Assembly: GCF_964355755.1 (NCBI RefSeq)
Contig: NC_092673.1
Coordinates: 32,125,648-32,187,647 of the forward strand
Origin: Antedon mediterranea
Taxonomy: Eukaryota > Echinodermata > Crinoidea > Comatulida > Antedonidae
Direction: 5' to 3'
DNA length: 62,000 nucleotides
Shown: in pieces, positions 24,140 to 35,331 of the stretch
Position numbering within the stretch: the stretch's first letter is position 1
Layout: the number at the start of each line of letters is the position of its first letter
Made by a program: the position numbers and the translations under genes
Notes under the pieces: model-generated
Told to the model about the DNA's origin: nothing
Databases searched by the model: none
Seen by the model: the letters and a program-made list of their open reading frames with translations, nothing else

Positions 24140-25198
24140 CTTAGTGTCATATACGTCATCGTCCGAGATTACAATCGTAAAGTCATCATCAGATGAATTA
24201 ATACCACCTTGTAGGCCTGTACAGCTTGTAAAAGGCGTAGTGTAAGTCGGATTCTATAAAAACAAGAAAAGTTGTCTACATGTCAATTACTGTGTTATAC
24301 TACGATCTATTATTAGAATTGTTATTGTCAAATCAATGACACAGTTGATAACTGGCTTTAAAAATTTACTCATCTCAACCTCACTCGTTGTAGGCGTACC
24401 ATTATAATTACATTTAATTTTGAAAAAGGGAGATGACGACAACATTGTTAATAGGCCTATATATAATGTAATCATACCGTACCTTTTTGTCACAATCAAC
24501 GTCATCGTCCATTATCGTAAAGTCATCATCAAATGAACTGATACCACTCATTAGGCCTGTACAGCTTGTAGTAGGCGTAGTATAGTTCGGACACTATAAC
24601 GGACAAAACAAATTCAACACTATGAGTAGGTCTGTATGCAGCTTGTCTAGTTTCAAAAAGGTCATTGTTTTAAATATGACTGTAATATGTATTGTTTATT
24701 CCACTACGTTACGAATGTAACCGTTCTAACTGAATCTGTAGGTCAGATTATAAAGAATAGATAACGACACAATTTTTAATAAATAAATAAATTATGTAAT
24801 AATACTGTACCTTATTGTCACATTCAACGTCATCATCCGATATTACAATCGTAAAGTCATCATTGAAAATGCCACTCTGTAGGCCTGTACAGCTTGTAGT
24901 ATTTGTAGTGTATACCGGACACTGTAACGAACAATAAGTGCAATTATTTATCAACAAACTATTGTTAGTTATCTTTTACGAGGGTACCATTCTAACTAAA
25001 TTCGTAGGCCAGATTATAATAAAGACTCTCTATTGAAATTTATAGGAAATGAAACAATTTTTATTTAATGTAATCATACCGTACCTTTTTGTCACAATCA
25101 ATGTCATCGTCCGAGATTATCGTAAAGTCATCATCAAATGAACTGATACCACTCTGTAGGCCGGAAAAGCTTGTAGTAGGCGTAGTATAGTTCTGACA
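24140..25198 (-). CDS. MULE gene exons 4-7: duplicated SIM-like acidic exons
   Basis: Four homologous exons: 25085-25198 (114 bp), 24811-24921 (111), 24483-24593 (111) and 24140-24253 (114). Each is preceded by a TAG or CAG acceptor and followed by G/GTAC donors, and each is phase 0 at both ends, so any number can be included without shifting the frame. Each encodes 37-38 residues with the pattern (P/N)xYTTP.TSC.GL..GI, then DDDFTI and an acidic run. Cores are DFTIISDDDIDCD, DFTIVISDDDVECD, DFTIMDDDVDCD and DFTIVISDDDVYD. A short hydrophobic core followed by Asp residues is the form of a SUMO-interaction motif. The introns are also similar, so the exons arose by tandem duplication of about 330-600 bp units. 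SUMO binding is an inference. Confidence 0.75.
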
Positions 25199-25751
25199 CT
25201 ATAACGGACAAAACAGACGTTCAATGTAATATTAAATTGTTTTAAAATTTAAAATTTTTTTTTATTATAGTGAACTCAGCAGTTTAATTAACTTTCGGTA
25301 ATAAAGGTAGGGTAAATTTTCAGAAGTATGTAACAGAGTCAGGTCTAATGCCCGCTCCCAAAACTTGTATTTGTAATTTATTACCTATAGTCCTAATTTG
25401 GCTTTTAAAGTCTAAGTGATTTTTCCGCCCGTCTAGATTATACTATACAACATTTTTAATTACAGTATAAACAAAAAACACAGGCTAATTTAGATTTTTT
25501 AAGCTGTCACTGCTGTGCCGTTTTAAAAAGACTCTTCCTTCTATTCCACCCTTATGGATCACTTTATTTTAAAAACATAAATCTACAAATGATTGTCATT
25601 TATCATGAGGTTTTGAAGTGGAAAGGAAGAACTTGAACTTGAGAGTAGACCTGTAACAGACAGTGTATGGCCGTGATGCTCATCGACTTCTTAACCTTTC
25701 TCTTATTATAAATGCCTATACACGTTAACGAATCTGGGGGGAAATGTATAC

Positions 25752-26098
25752 CTTGCTCTCTGAGAGTACACTTGTAGGCATCTCATTTGTTGTTTCTTCA
25801 CTGGATGAATCACTGGGGTCACTAATATAGACACTCGCAGAAGAACTTGGCATCTGTAAGTTATTTATGAAAATAGATAACTGTAACAGCACTATGAATC
25901 ATTGCACATTCACGAACCATAGCTATTTTATCTACTGCTTCCATAGCCTAATTAGAAAATAAATACTCATCATTGATTTCTTTTAAAGGTTTAACATGGA
26001 TGACATAATATTAATATAATTATACCTCTGAATGCATAGTTTTGACATGTTTATACTTAGGAGAACTGGATATGGACGGGCTCTGAAGAAACGAATGT
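25752..26098 (-). CDS. MULE gene exons 2 and 3
   Basis: Exon 2 (26026-26098, 73 bp, acceptor TTCCAG, donor GTATAA) completes the split codon left by exon 1 and ends in phase 0. Exon 3 (25752-25853, 102 bp, acceptor CTTACAG, donor GTATAC) is phase 0. They encode Ser-rich, probably disordered sequence, SPSISSSPKYKHVKTMHSE and then VYISDPSDSSSEE. The latter, a hydrophobic stretch followed by Ser/Asp/Glu, could be a further SUMO-interaction motif. An alternative acceptor 16 bp into exon 2 would not keep the frame with exon 3. Confidence 0.6.
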
Positions 26099-26452
26099 CT
26101 GGAATGATAAATGAGAAATTATAAAAACGGGTACACAAAATATTCATCCGTACACAGTTTAGAGCAAATTAAAAAATATATGCCTTGCTCAAAACATTAT
26201 TTTTCCATTTTCCATGCTGCAGTATTTTATTAGCCGTACTTGTTTTGAGACTCTACATAATTAAGTTATATATTAAGCTATAATTTTTTTTTACAGTACA
26301 GTAAGTACTATAATATAATTATTGAAAGTAGTAACTTTACTTTCCCCCTTATGAAAACGGAGACCCAAGGCCAATTATGTATAGCTTTACCATACTTAAT
26401 TTATTATCATTATCATCATAAGGTAAACTAAATCATAAACATAATCAATTAC

Positions 26453-27150
26453 CTTGGTACCTGCTCCTTCACTAGAGAGAAAGATTGTAGTTGGTCTACG
26501 TCAACACCACTATGTCTCATCCGTTTCCAGACCCAAGAGCATAGCTCATTAACGGAAGTTACGTCGGTAGATGGGAGCACCTTTATTATTCCTTGGCCGT
26601 TTCCACCTAGTTGTTTTTCAACTGGGTGGGTATCAATTATAAAATAATTTCTGCGAGTGCAACCAATTATAATTATATACCCGCCACAGGTATATAGTGC
26701 TACATTTAGCCTTTCATTTTCATTAGGATTCAGTTCGATTACAGCCTTTACAAGAGCATTCCGTCCTTCGTCTGTATATACACGTTCCTGTACAATCATC
26801 TCCTCTGTAATACTATAGGGAGAAATCAGGTTTCCATTTTTTAAGACCGTGTAGGCTTCCAGGACATCATAGAATGAAGCAATATTACGCAAATAGTTGA
26901 AAAGTCTTGGTGAATCGATAATAATATGCTCAATTGCCGATTTAATTTCTTCACCAAAAAATGTATTCCAGTTCTTGATGAGCCTATCAGCGATTATCAA
27001 CCCTAAGAAAGCACATGCATTTGTTGCATCATTTGGAATGGCTAGGCCTTCCACTGGGTCTTTGCAAATCAAACTACCTTGCTCAACTATTGTGGAGAAA
27101 TCAAACTCCTCAACAGCACTAGTTTGGCTGTACCTTAATGGGATATCCAT
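26453..27150 (-). CDS. MULE gene exon 1: cysteine-peptidase-like domain
   Basis: Opens at ATG 27150 and is read for 232 codons plus two bases to a CAAG/GTAATT donor. It shows NDATNACAFLGL (putative catalytic Cys46), YTCGGYIIIIG, NYFIIDTHPV (Asp173, His175) and LGGNGQG (182-187). The order Cys, then a beta strand ending in D-T-H, resembles papain-like deubiquitinases (C19 or viral-tegument type). I recall similar NACAF...DTHP domains in uncharacterised proteins of marine invertebrates. It probably removes ubiquitin or a ubiquitin-like protein, but activity is unproved. An upstream exon is possible: TTTATAG stands just before GTATGG, and an open stretch with donor GTAAGG lies at about 27237-27345, although its phase did not fit. 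Frame and phase link this exon to exons 2-9. Confidence 0.72.
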
Positions 27151-27389
27151 ACCTATAAATCAGTTACTGAATTGTCCAACAGAATTCCTGCTCACCACCA
27201 GCGGATTCACATGGGTGCTATGGCCTTACAGGGACACTCGCCGTAGTTTCTTCACTGGTGTTGGTGGTGCAGACCACCTCACGTGCAGCAGGAGAAAGTA
27301 TCAAAATAAACTCGCACACAAGTTGTTGTTGCATCACCATAGTAGTAGTCCGCTACGACCTTTATGGGTCGCCGTCTCGAAATAGGTGT

Positions 27390-28860
27390 TGATGTTGATG
27401 TTAAGTGAAATAAATAGGCCTAAATAAAAAAAAAAATTGTTTGGAAGCAGCGAGGGGCAGTGATTTTGGTTTAAAAAAAACCCGTGTATGATAATATAAA
27501 ACGAGACTAAAAAGAGGAGAAAGAGCGATGGCTTTTAATAAAATGTATAGGTATCTGTTTTGTTTCTATTTTCTATTCATTTTTGTCCGATCCTCTTTAA
27601 TAAATCCTTTCAATTCGGACATTTCCTTCCTTTTTGGAAACGTTCAAATATTGTTCCTATTCAAAGGTGGCTATGGGAAACAAGGAAATTAATTTCCAAT
27701 TAGAGACTAATCTCGCTGTTGCTGAATGTTATGAAAAAAATATTATTATTTTTAACCACATTTTGACTGTCTGGTCTTGACCTTTTGACCGACTCATGGA
27801 ATTATATTGAAATGGAAGTGAAAATTTAGGGACTACTTGATAATAACATTAAAATTGAAACAATTCACGAACAATTCTTAGGCATAATTAAAGGTGTAGT
27901 ATAGGCAGAAATGCCTCAACGTTGGAGTAACTGCTAAACTCGGTAGAGTACCGGTACGAATTAACTATATCCTTACAACGTTATGCGATACTTTTACACA
28001 TATTGTGAGTTGATCAAAGCAGATGTGAGTCCTTTCACAGTAAACCAACACCAAACCTTACATTTTTCATAAAAACTAAATGTATATAATTATTTATTGT
28101 TCAAACTTTGGGTATTATTAGGTAATTTAATGTAGTTTTATAAAACAAAAGTCAAAAGATAACTTGAGTGTGTTCAATATAAAATATGTGGTTGTTTGTA
28201 ACATGGTGGAACATATCACGGGTGTAACATTGACATACACAGATGCAAGAAACAGATATAAAACTACAGAGGTAAGTCAATTAAATGTATTTATCTATTT
28301 TATTAAATTGCCTGAACTTAGAAAGAACACTAACAATTATGAATGCTATTCTTTTTAGTCGCGTGCAACGACACTACAGCTCACTATGTCGGTCGGTTGG
28401 TCGGTCGGTAAACACTAACTTGAGCACGCGACTGCAGCCATCTATGGCCTTGTTTTTCCAAGAATCATGATAAAAACAATAAACGCTCGGAATAATCCAT
28501 TCTTACAAATCGAAACATAATTATGAATTTTTAAATAACATGGAATTATTAACAAAAATTGTTTACTAAGTTTTTATATAATTGATTTCAACCAATCACA
28601 CAACTATCTATTTAATAAAAAGCATATCATATAATATTCTTTTAGCAAAAGTCTTCTTTAATGATGCCCATGAAATACCATTGTAGTATAATGGACGAAC
28701 ATTGACATACAATTTTTAGTATTTTAGTAATTACTTTAGATTTGGAGCTGTGATAATATGAAATAAACAAAAAAGCTAATAATACATAAACAATAAATGA
28801 TTATGATAATAAAGTGTCTTTCATTAACCCTTTGCATTACAACAAGTTAAAGGTCTAAAC
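27390..28860. other. MULE interior without clear genes
   Basis: AT-rich. At 28358-28432 a 75-bp piece has inverted ends (AGTCGCGTGC and GCACGCGACT) around a (GGTC)n-like tract; it may be a tiny foldback element. A possible exon-like stretch at 28164-28272 (before GTAAGT) has no recognised domain. Confidence 0.45.
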
Positions 28861-28864
28861 AGGG

Positions 28865-29135
28865 TTCCCAGATAAGCTGGCCCCGATTCGAAACGGGTAT
28901 TGGTGGTGCAATAACTTTCATAACATTCTCCCAACTGTACCAGATCAAATCTTTCTCACCATCAGGCCATATCCAATACAGTCAACTTCAGTGTTAGTGT
29001 TTATTATCTGTGTGACAACACCTGGATATTGCATAGTACCATAATTGACTACTACCCAGTCATTGCACTTCCAAGGTAGGACATCATCCACCAATGGTGC
29101 TTCATTAGACAAATCAGGAACTATAGGTTCTTAGT
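28865..29135 (-). pseudogene. Fragment of a transposon-associated C-terminal domain
   Basis: Read on the minus strand, one frame gives LPWKCNDWVVVNYGTMQYPG and then, after a frame change near 28990, WPDGEKDLIWYSWENVMKVI and PPIPVSNRGQ. The pattern W..V.Y....PG..., then WP...D..WY..E.V, then P.PVS.RG, is one I associate with the ends of uncharacterised transposon-linked proteins in invertebrates. The frame change shows decay. It lies 5' of the MULE gene and may be the remains of a second element gene or of another insertion. Confidence 0.4.
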
Positions 29136-29699
29136 CAATGCCGTACAACTTTCAGCAGTACCTGTATGTAAGATATTATATTTTTTAGAGTATTAACTAA
29201 AATGGTTATTATCAAATCAAATCACTTTATTTCATCCTCAACAGGAAAATAATTTAAGTGCATTACATACTGTACGGTAGTATTACATACATTTAGATGT
29301 TATGCTATCCATTAAGAAAAGTCGATATAAATGAAATGTGCTGGACCATGCAAGTTAGATATTTACTCTGTGCATATGGCTTCGGTAATGTTTGGTTCAA
29401 ACAATATATATTGTCAATTTCTCAATTCAATGACTCTAACTTAAGGGTTACAAACAAAAAACACATTCTTAGTTGAAATATTATCGTTTATTAAACATGA
29501 CATCATAAGTAGGCCTAGAGTTACCATATTATTGTGAATGTTCATAATCTTAAGTCGGCCTACATTATTATTTTAACTAAATTTCACCTTGGATTTTTAA
29601 AACTCGAAACCTAAAAGGCGATTTAGAGGGCTATTCCCGTTACCTGTATCATACAAAGTTTTTTTGTTTCGTTTTCTTTCCCGTTTTTATACTTGTACT

Positions 29700-30250
29700 A
29701 TTATTTTTTGCTCTTTTGGCGCTCCATAGAAACGAATATTGAGCATGGAGAGGAGTTAGAGTATACAAAGAAACACGTCTGAAAAATCATCAATTTAAAG
29801 GATTTATTTATTTGTTTGTATGTGTTTCTCCTTCTTAAAGTACTTATAAGTCTTAATTTTAAAGTGTGGTATTCAGGATAAAGTTAGTTAACAAATTTGA
29901 AGTCAAAATTACAAGGCAGGTGCGAAAGAAAAACATCCTCCAAACCAACACAATGGAGTAAATATATACCAACAAACAACCCGTCAAATTTGTTTGTTGT
30001 AAAGAAAAAATATATATTTACTCAACGGCCGAAAATAATGTGAGTTTATCTATGTTTTGCGGTAAGTATTTAATTATATTTATGGTAGTAAATGAAACCT
30101 ACTGTGTTTAAAATTATGTATGGATAAACAAGTATTGTTTTTAAGCTGTAGTATATCTTAGATTTTGTAATCTTAGTCTTAGGTCTTAGCTTTCGTGATC
30201 TTAGGTCTTAGGGGGTCTGAGCTTTCGTGGTCTGAGGTTTCGTGACACCC
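29700..30250 (-). repeat. MULE right terminal inverted repeat
   Basis: About 550 bp, reading inward from 30250 on the minus strand. It is the fuller version: it has the ~270-bp segment that the left repeat lacks and matches the ends of the two small relatives at 32346-34704. Confidence 0.85.
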
Positions 30251-30956
30251 TATTAATTTCAAAAGAATCTTTGACATTTAGACCTTACAACTTTATAACA
30301 CAAGTTAATTTGATTTATTTCTGAGACTATCCCTTTTCACATCTGTATAAATTTGTTCTCTTGATTTATTCAACGTTTTCATACACGCATCGCAAACTGT
30401 GAGAAATCTCGGAAGGAAAGCATAGTTGTGTGCTATGATTGGTCAATTTAAAATCAGGGAAATACATGCGCGAACAGCAACAACTCGGGACATCTCGGAA
30501 CAAAACATCTTGGAAGATTTCCAGAAAATTGTCTTAACACTATGCAAACCTAATAACAACTTGTTGATATAAGAGTCTTAGCGGCTTCAACAAACATCTA
30601 TTGTAGCAACTAAATATTTCCCATATTGAACTAAAAAACTTTGAAGCCATTTTAAGTTAAGATTGTGCCCTTTAATTCCTTTAAATACTAAAATAGTTTT
30701 ACACTATTGTTCATCAAAGTTTTTTTTTTAATATTTTGTATGACATAATTGTTGTGGACAATGAAAAAACAGCAATTATAATGATGGGATTATGGGGTAA
30801 ACATAATAAAAATGAAAAAAAGAGCTAATATTCGAGAGATGAATCATCATCATGATGATAAATAACCTTCTTTAAATTAGTTTAATAATGAAATGTCGGG
30901 GATGGATTTAAATAACTTTGGTAACTTTATATTTGCATAATTAAAAAATAACTTAC

Positions 30957-31157
30957 TTTTTCAGTAGTTGGGTATTGTGCAACACAAATGCTAGGAACAT
31001 GTTGTAGGCCGGGTAATCTCTGATACAGCTCCTCTGTAAGGTAAGGCATGAAGGGGCTTAGAAGCCTCAGGCCTGCCTCAATACACATGAACAGTACAGA
31101 GCGTGAAACATTACCAGAGCCTGATTCATCATTATATAATGAAGGCTTGATGGTCTC
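30957..31157 (-). pseudogene. Valyl-tRNA synthetase partial copy 3 (one exon)
   Basis: A 201-bp exon equivalent to 10782-10982, in opposite orientation, with an acceptor (ACAAAG) and a GTAAGT donor still visible. It contains GLRLLSPFMPYLTEELYQRL with one change nearby (GRL to GL-type difference, GLQ kept) and ends TTEK instead of TTEE. About 200 bp of the following intron is also copied (30740-30956); the next exon is not. Copy 3 is closer to copy 1 in the exon start but shares its 5' flank with copy 2 after a deletion. Confidence 0.8.
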
Positions 31158-31191
31158 CTTTGTATAATAAAAAGTTTTTATTGTTTGGTAG

Positions 31192-31423
31192 GGCCCTTTG
31201 GGGAGGCGGGGTTTATTTGAGGGAGGTGCTTACTCGAGGGATATATGTTAAATTTTTTACTTTTAATAATATGGTAACATTTATAATCAAAAGAAATCCT
31301 CTAATAGATATGAAAAGTGGTAAAAAAGAATAACAAATGCGGGTAAATTGTAGATAACAGTGCGATGAATTCTACTACAAATAGTATAATTGTGTTATTA
31401 TAAATGTGGATGGACGTTTATTA
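31192..31423 (-). repeat. Inverted-repeat arm (partner 15952-16186)
   Basis: Reverse complement of 15952-16186. Here it abuts the synthetase exon copy directly, because about 320 bp present in the other copy (16190-16510) is missing. Confidence 0.85.
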
Positions 31424-32335
31424 GATATAATTTGTGACGTAGCAAGTAGTCTTTATTATAGACCATTGCTATATCGCGGTCTAACCTATAAGCGGTCTTT
31501 AAAATTAATGCCTACTCGAAGGAGTCTTAAAAGAGTCTTAAACCTCTCTTTTTTGTTGCTTTTATGTATTATTGTGAAAGACAGCCAATTGAACAAGTTT
31601 TAAGTGTTAAGTCAAATAATAATGGTGATTTTATTCTTAGCCTAGAATAGTTTAGACTGTTTTATAGCAATGGTCTAACAGGAGTGGCTTTAGTAAGACC
31701 ATCTATCTCATTCCGATAAAGCCGGCTATAATCGGAGAGTTAAGACCATCAGGTAAAACTGTTTTATAGCAATCCACCCTGGGTTCTAGCCCGTAATTAG
31801 TTAAGATAAATATTTTGGCACATATGGCGTTTCATGCGTATAATATAATACTCAAGCCTAAATTTGAACTAGTAAATTTTGCTGCAGCGAAAAATCGAAG
31901 GAACTAGATTCGTTGCAGGAGGGAGTATAACAGACAGAAACTCAAATACGCATGGGCTTAGCATGACGCTTTCAAAAAAATTCAACAAAAATGTAAGTAA
32001 ACAAGTATGATTACTGCAACAAAAATGCTTATTTATTTAAGTACAATGGTATTATTGTCAAAGATTGAAGTTCAGTGGTGCCCTTTTCATATTTCCCCCT
32101 CAAGGTCTACTATTATTTATTTCTTGCAATTCATACTGTATTGAAAACAGGAACAATAATGTAAAACTATTTTAGTATTTAAAGCAAACACTACTAAATC
32201 CAAGTTCAATTGTTAGATATGGATGGTAGCATGTTATGCTTTAAATATTTTGTACAAAAGATTACTCTATTCAGTGTTTAGACTGGCAAAAGAAGTTTTC
32301 TTGCTCTAGGGTAAATTATTCATTTTAAATAAAGC
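31424..32335. other. No gene seen; worn inverted repeat
   Basis: AGACCATTGCTATA (31461) and TATAGCAATGGTCT (31660) form a spaced inverted repeat, and GGTCT/AGACC motifs recur, suggesting a decayed foldback element. Otherwise nothing is recognised. Confidence 0.45.
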
Positions 32336-32345
32336 AATCTGGGTG

Positions 32346-34704
32346 GGGTGTCACGAAACCTAAGACCACAAAAGCTAAGACCCCTAAGACCTAAGATCAC
32401 AAAAGCTAAGACCCAAGACCTAAGATTACAAATTCTAAGATATACTACAGCTTAAAAACAATACTTGTTTATCCATACATAATTTTAAACACAGTAGGTT
32501 TCATTTATTACCATAAATATAATTAAATACTACCGCAAAACATAGATCAACTCACATTATTTTCGCCCATTGAGTAAATGTATAGTTTTTCTTTACAACA
32601 AACAAACTTGACGGGTTGTTTGTTGGTATATATTTACTCCATTGTGTTGGTTCAGAGAATGTTTTTCTTACGCACCTGCCTTTCTTGTATTTTTACTCCA
32701 AATTTGTTGACTAACTTTATCCTGAATACCACACTTTAAAATTAGGATTTATAAGTACTTTCAGAAGGAGAAACACATAAAAACAAATAAATACATCCTT
32801 TAAATTGATGATTTTACAGACATGTTTCTTTGTATACTCATAGAGATAACTCTTCGAGCTGGGTGTCACGAAACCTAAGACCACGAAAGCTAAAACCCCC
32901 TAAGACCTAAGATCACGAAAGCTAAGACACAACACTTAAGATTACAAATACTAAGATATACTACAGCTTAAAAACAATACTTGTTTATCCATACGCAATT
33001 TTAAACACAGTAGGTTTAATTTATTACCATAAATATAATTTAATACTACCGCAAAATATAGATAAACTCACATTATTTTCGCCCGTTGAGTAAATGTATA
33101 TTTTTTCTTTACAACAAACAAACTTGACGGGTTGTTTGTTGGTATATTATTTACTCCATTGTGTTGGTTCAGAGGATGTTTTTCTTACGCACCTGCCTTT
33201 CTTGTATTTTGACTCCAAATTTTGTGACTAACTTTATCCTGAACACCACACTTTAAAATTAGGACTTATAAGTACTTTCAGAAGAAGAAACACATAATAA
33301 AAAATAAATAAATCCTTTAAATTGATGATTTTACAGATGTGTTTCTTTGTATACTGTAATGTAACTCCTCGAGCTCCCCCCATGCTCAATGTTTTTGTTT
33401 CTAAGGAGCGCCAAAAAAGCAACAATAATAGTACAAGTATAAAAACAGAAAGAAAATGAAACAAAAAAACTTATTTTTAAATTAAAATTTATTTGCCAGT
33501 ATTTATTTCTTCGTACTTGCATGATTATACTATTATCATTACAATTTTAATTTTACATTGTTCCATCCACACTGTAGATGGACTCCACAGAGTTTTCAGC
33601 CCTCTATATAAGTAAGTACAAGTATAAAAACAGAAAGAAAATGAAACAAAAAAACTTATTTTTCAATTAAAATTTATTTGCCAGTATTTATTTCTTCGTA
33701 CTTGCATGATTATACTATTATCATTACAATTTTAATTTTACATTGTTCCATCCACACTGTAGATGGACTCCACAGAGTTTTCAGCCCTCTATATAATGTT
33801 TGCTCTTTTGACGTTCCATAGAAACAAAAACATTGAACATGGGGTAGGCCTACTGTACTCTAGGCTAGTCATTTTGTGTGCGAGAAAAAGGTCTGTAAAA
33901 TCATCAATTTAAAAATGTATTTGTTAATTTTTATGCGATTCTTTTTCATGAAAGTGCCAATTCTAAGGTGTGGTTTTCAGAATAAATGTTTGGAGTTAAA
34001 ATACAAGGCAGGTGCGAAAGATAAATATTTGTAATCTTAGGTCTTGGGTCTTAGCTTTTGTGATCTTAGGTCTTAGGGGGTCTTAGCTTCCGTGGTCTTA
34101 GGTTTCGTGACACCCTCCTCGAGCTCCCCCCATGCTTAATGTTTTTGTTTCTATGAAGCGCCAAAAGAGCAACATATAGTACAAGTATAAAAACAGAAAG
34201 AAAACGAAACAAAAAAACTTATTATCATGATTTTTAAATTGAAATTTATTTGCCAGTATTTCTTTCTTCGTACTTGCATGATATACTATTATCATTACAA
34301 TTTTAATTTTACATTGTTCCATCCACACTGATGATGGACTCCACAGAGTTTTCAGCCCTCTATATAATTTTTGCTCTTTTGACGTTCCATAGAAACAAAA
34401 ACATTGAACAGGGGTAGGCCTACTGTACTCTGTAGGCTAGTCATGCGAAATTCGCAAACAGTTTGTGTGCGAGAAAAACGTCTGTAAAATCATCAATTTA
34501 AAATTGTATTTGTTACTTTTTATGTGATTCTTTTTCATAAAAGTGCCAATTCTAAGGTGTGGTATTCAGAATAAATGTTGGGAGTTAAAATACAAGGCAG
34601 ATGCGAAAGATAAATATTTGTAATCTTAGGTCTTGGGTCTTAGCTTTCGTGATCTTAGGTCTTAGGGGGTCTTAGCTTTCGTGGTCTTAGGTTTCGTGAC
34701 ACCC
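32346..34704. mobile_element. Non-autonomous MULE relative (outer element)
   Basis: Its ends match those of the complete MULE (GGGTGTCACGAAACCT and complement). It is flanked by a perfect 10-bp duplication, AATCTGGGTG, at 32336-32345 and 34705-34714. It consists almost only of terminal-repeat sequence and has no transposase. A second family member is inserted in it at 32861-34115, so the outer element itself is about 1.1 kb. It was presumably moved by the enzyme of the 18563-30250 element or a close relative. Confidence 0.9.
32861..34115. mobile_element. Non-autonomous MULE relative (nested)
   Basis: A second copy with the same ends, inserted in the terminal-repeat region of the outer element. 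Flanks TCTTCGAGCT (32851-32860) and TCCTCGAGCT (34116-34125) form a 10-bp duplication with one mismatch. A ~180-bp tandem duplication lies inside at about 33431-33797. Confidence 0.85.
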
Positions 34705-34840
34705 AATCTGGGTGCATAGTATCTAGGTAAATTAAGTACCTGGATAGTAAATCATCAAACCATAATAGATTTAACTATCGAGGTGGGGAGACTGAATAAT
34801 GTTGCGTAAGATACATTGTATCTATATATAATATTATTAT

Positions 34841-35003
34841 TAGTCCAGTCAATCTAGCAAATATAAGGGGGTGACCCACCACTAATTGCAAAAGAATTTA
34901 TTTCACTGCAGTGCATTTCAGCATGGCTCCCTAATCAACATACTAAAAGTCCCCAAAAATCTAAGCATGGGAAATTTGCTAATTTGCATAATATGCAAAT
35001 TAG
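34841..35003 (+). repeat. Academ-like left terminal inverted repeat
   Basis: 163 bp ending in the 25-bp palindrome CTAATTTGCATA-A-TATGCAAATTAG (34979-35003). It aligns with the complement of 46578-46732 with several substitutions and a few small gaps. Confidence 0.85.
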
Positions 35004-35331
35004 CTTCCGCCATTAGAAAAACATCAAAATATTGCCATAACTTTGGATTGAAATGTCCAATTGAAACAAATTAAGTGTTCAAAGGTATGTTGTCATGGTC
35101 AGTGAACAAGATCAACATACTTTTAAATTAATTATTTGATTCTAATTTGCATAATATGCAAATTAGTTATCAAAATTGTGTAAAACAGATCAGAATTTAT
35201 GCTAAAAGTTTAGTTTGGATGGTCTGATTTAAACAATTAAATGTTTAGAAGTATTAATGACCAATTACCATGATAGCCATACTTTTATTTCAATTCAGTA
35301 TAATGCATATAATTTACATAATATGCAAATT
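34979..35331 (+). repeat. Left subterminal repeats with octamer palindromes
   Basis: AATTTGCATAATATGCAAATT occurs at 34981 and 35144 and, with one change, at 35311, about 165 bp apart. The sequence between copies is also weakly repeated (CAACATAC, ACATACTTTT). Each palindrome contains ATTTGCAT and ATGCAAAT back to back, the octamer recognised by POU-family proteins in animals. Such subterminal arrays are often transposase binding sites. Confidence 0.7.

Larger units (their letters stand above)
18563..30250 (-). mobile_element. Complete Mutator-like (MULE) transposon
   Basis: The 11,688-bp element has long terminal inverted repeats. Both ends begin GGGTGTCACGAAACCTCAGA and continue with repeated blocks of the type AAGACCTAAGATCACGAAAG. 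A perfect 10-bp target duplication, TATTAATTTC, lies at 18553-18562 and 30251-30260. Long terminal repeats with 9-11 bp duplications are the hallmark of Mutator elements, and the element encodes a MULE transposase. The gene is on the minus strand in the middle. Perfect duplications and an open multi-exon frame suggest a fairly recent insertion that may still be able to move. Confidence 0.93.

Noticed and set aside
27200-27345. Possible extra 5' exon of the MULE gene
   Set aside because: It has a start and a GTAAGG donor, but its phase does not fit the acceptor before exon 1; kept only as a remark.
26897-27385. 162-residue plus-strand frame
   Set aside because: Overlaps the peptidase exon in antisense; its sequence shows no domain, whereas the minus strand has clear motifs.
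34981-35331. Spaced palindromes resembling a CRISPR array
   Set aside because: Only three degenerate copies with similar, not unique, spacers, in an animal genome and mirrored at the other transposon end.
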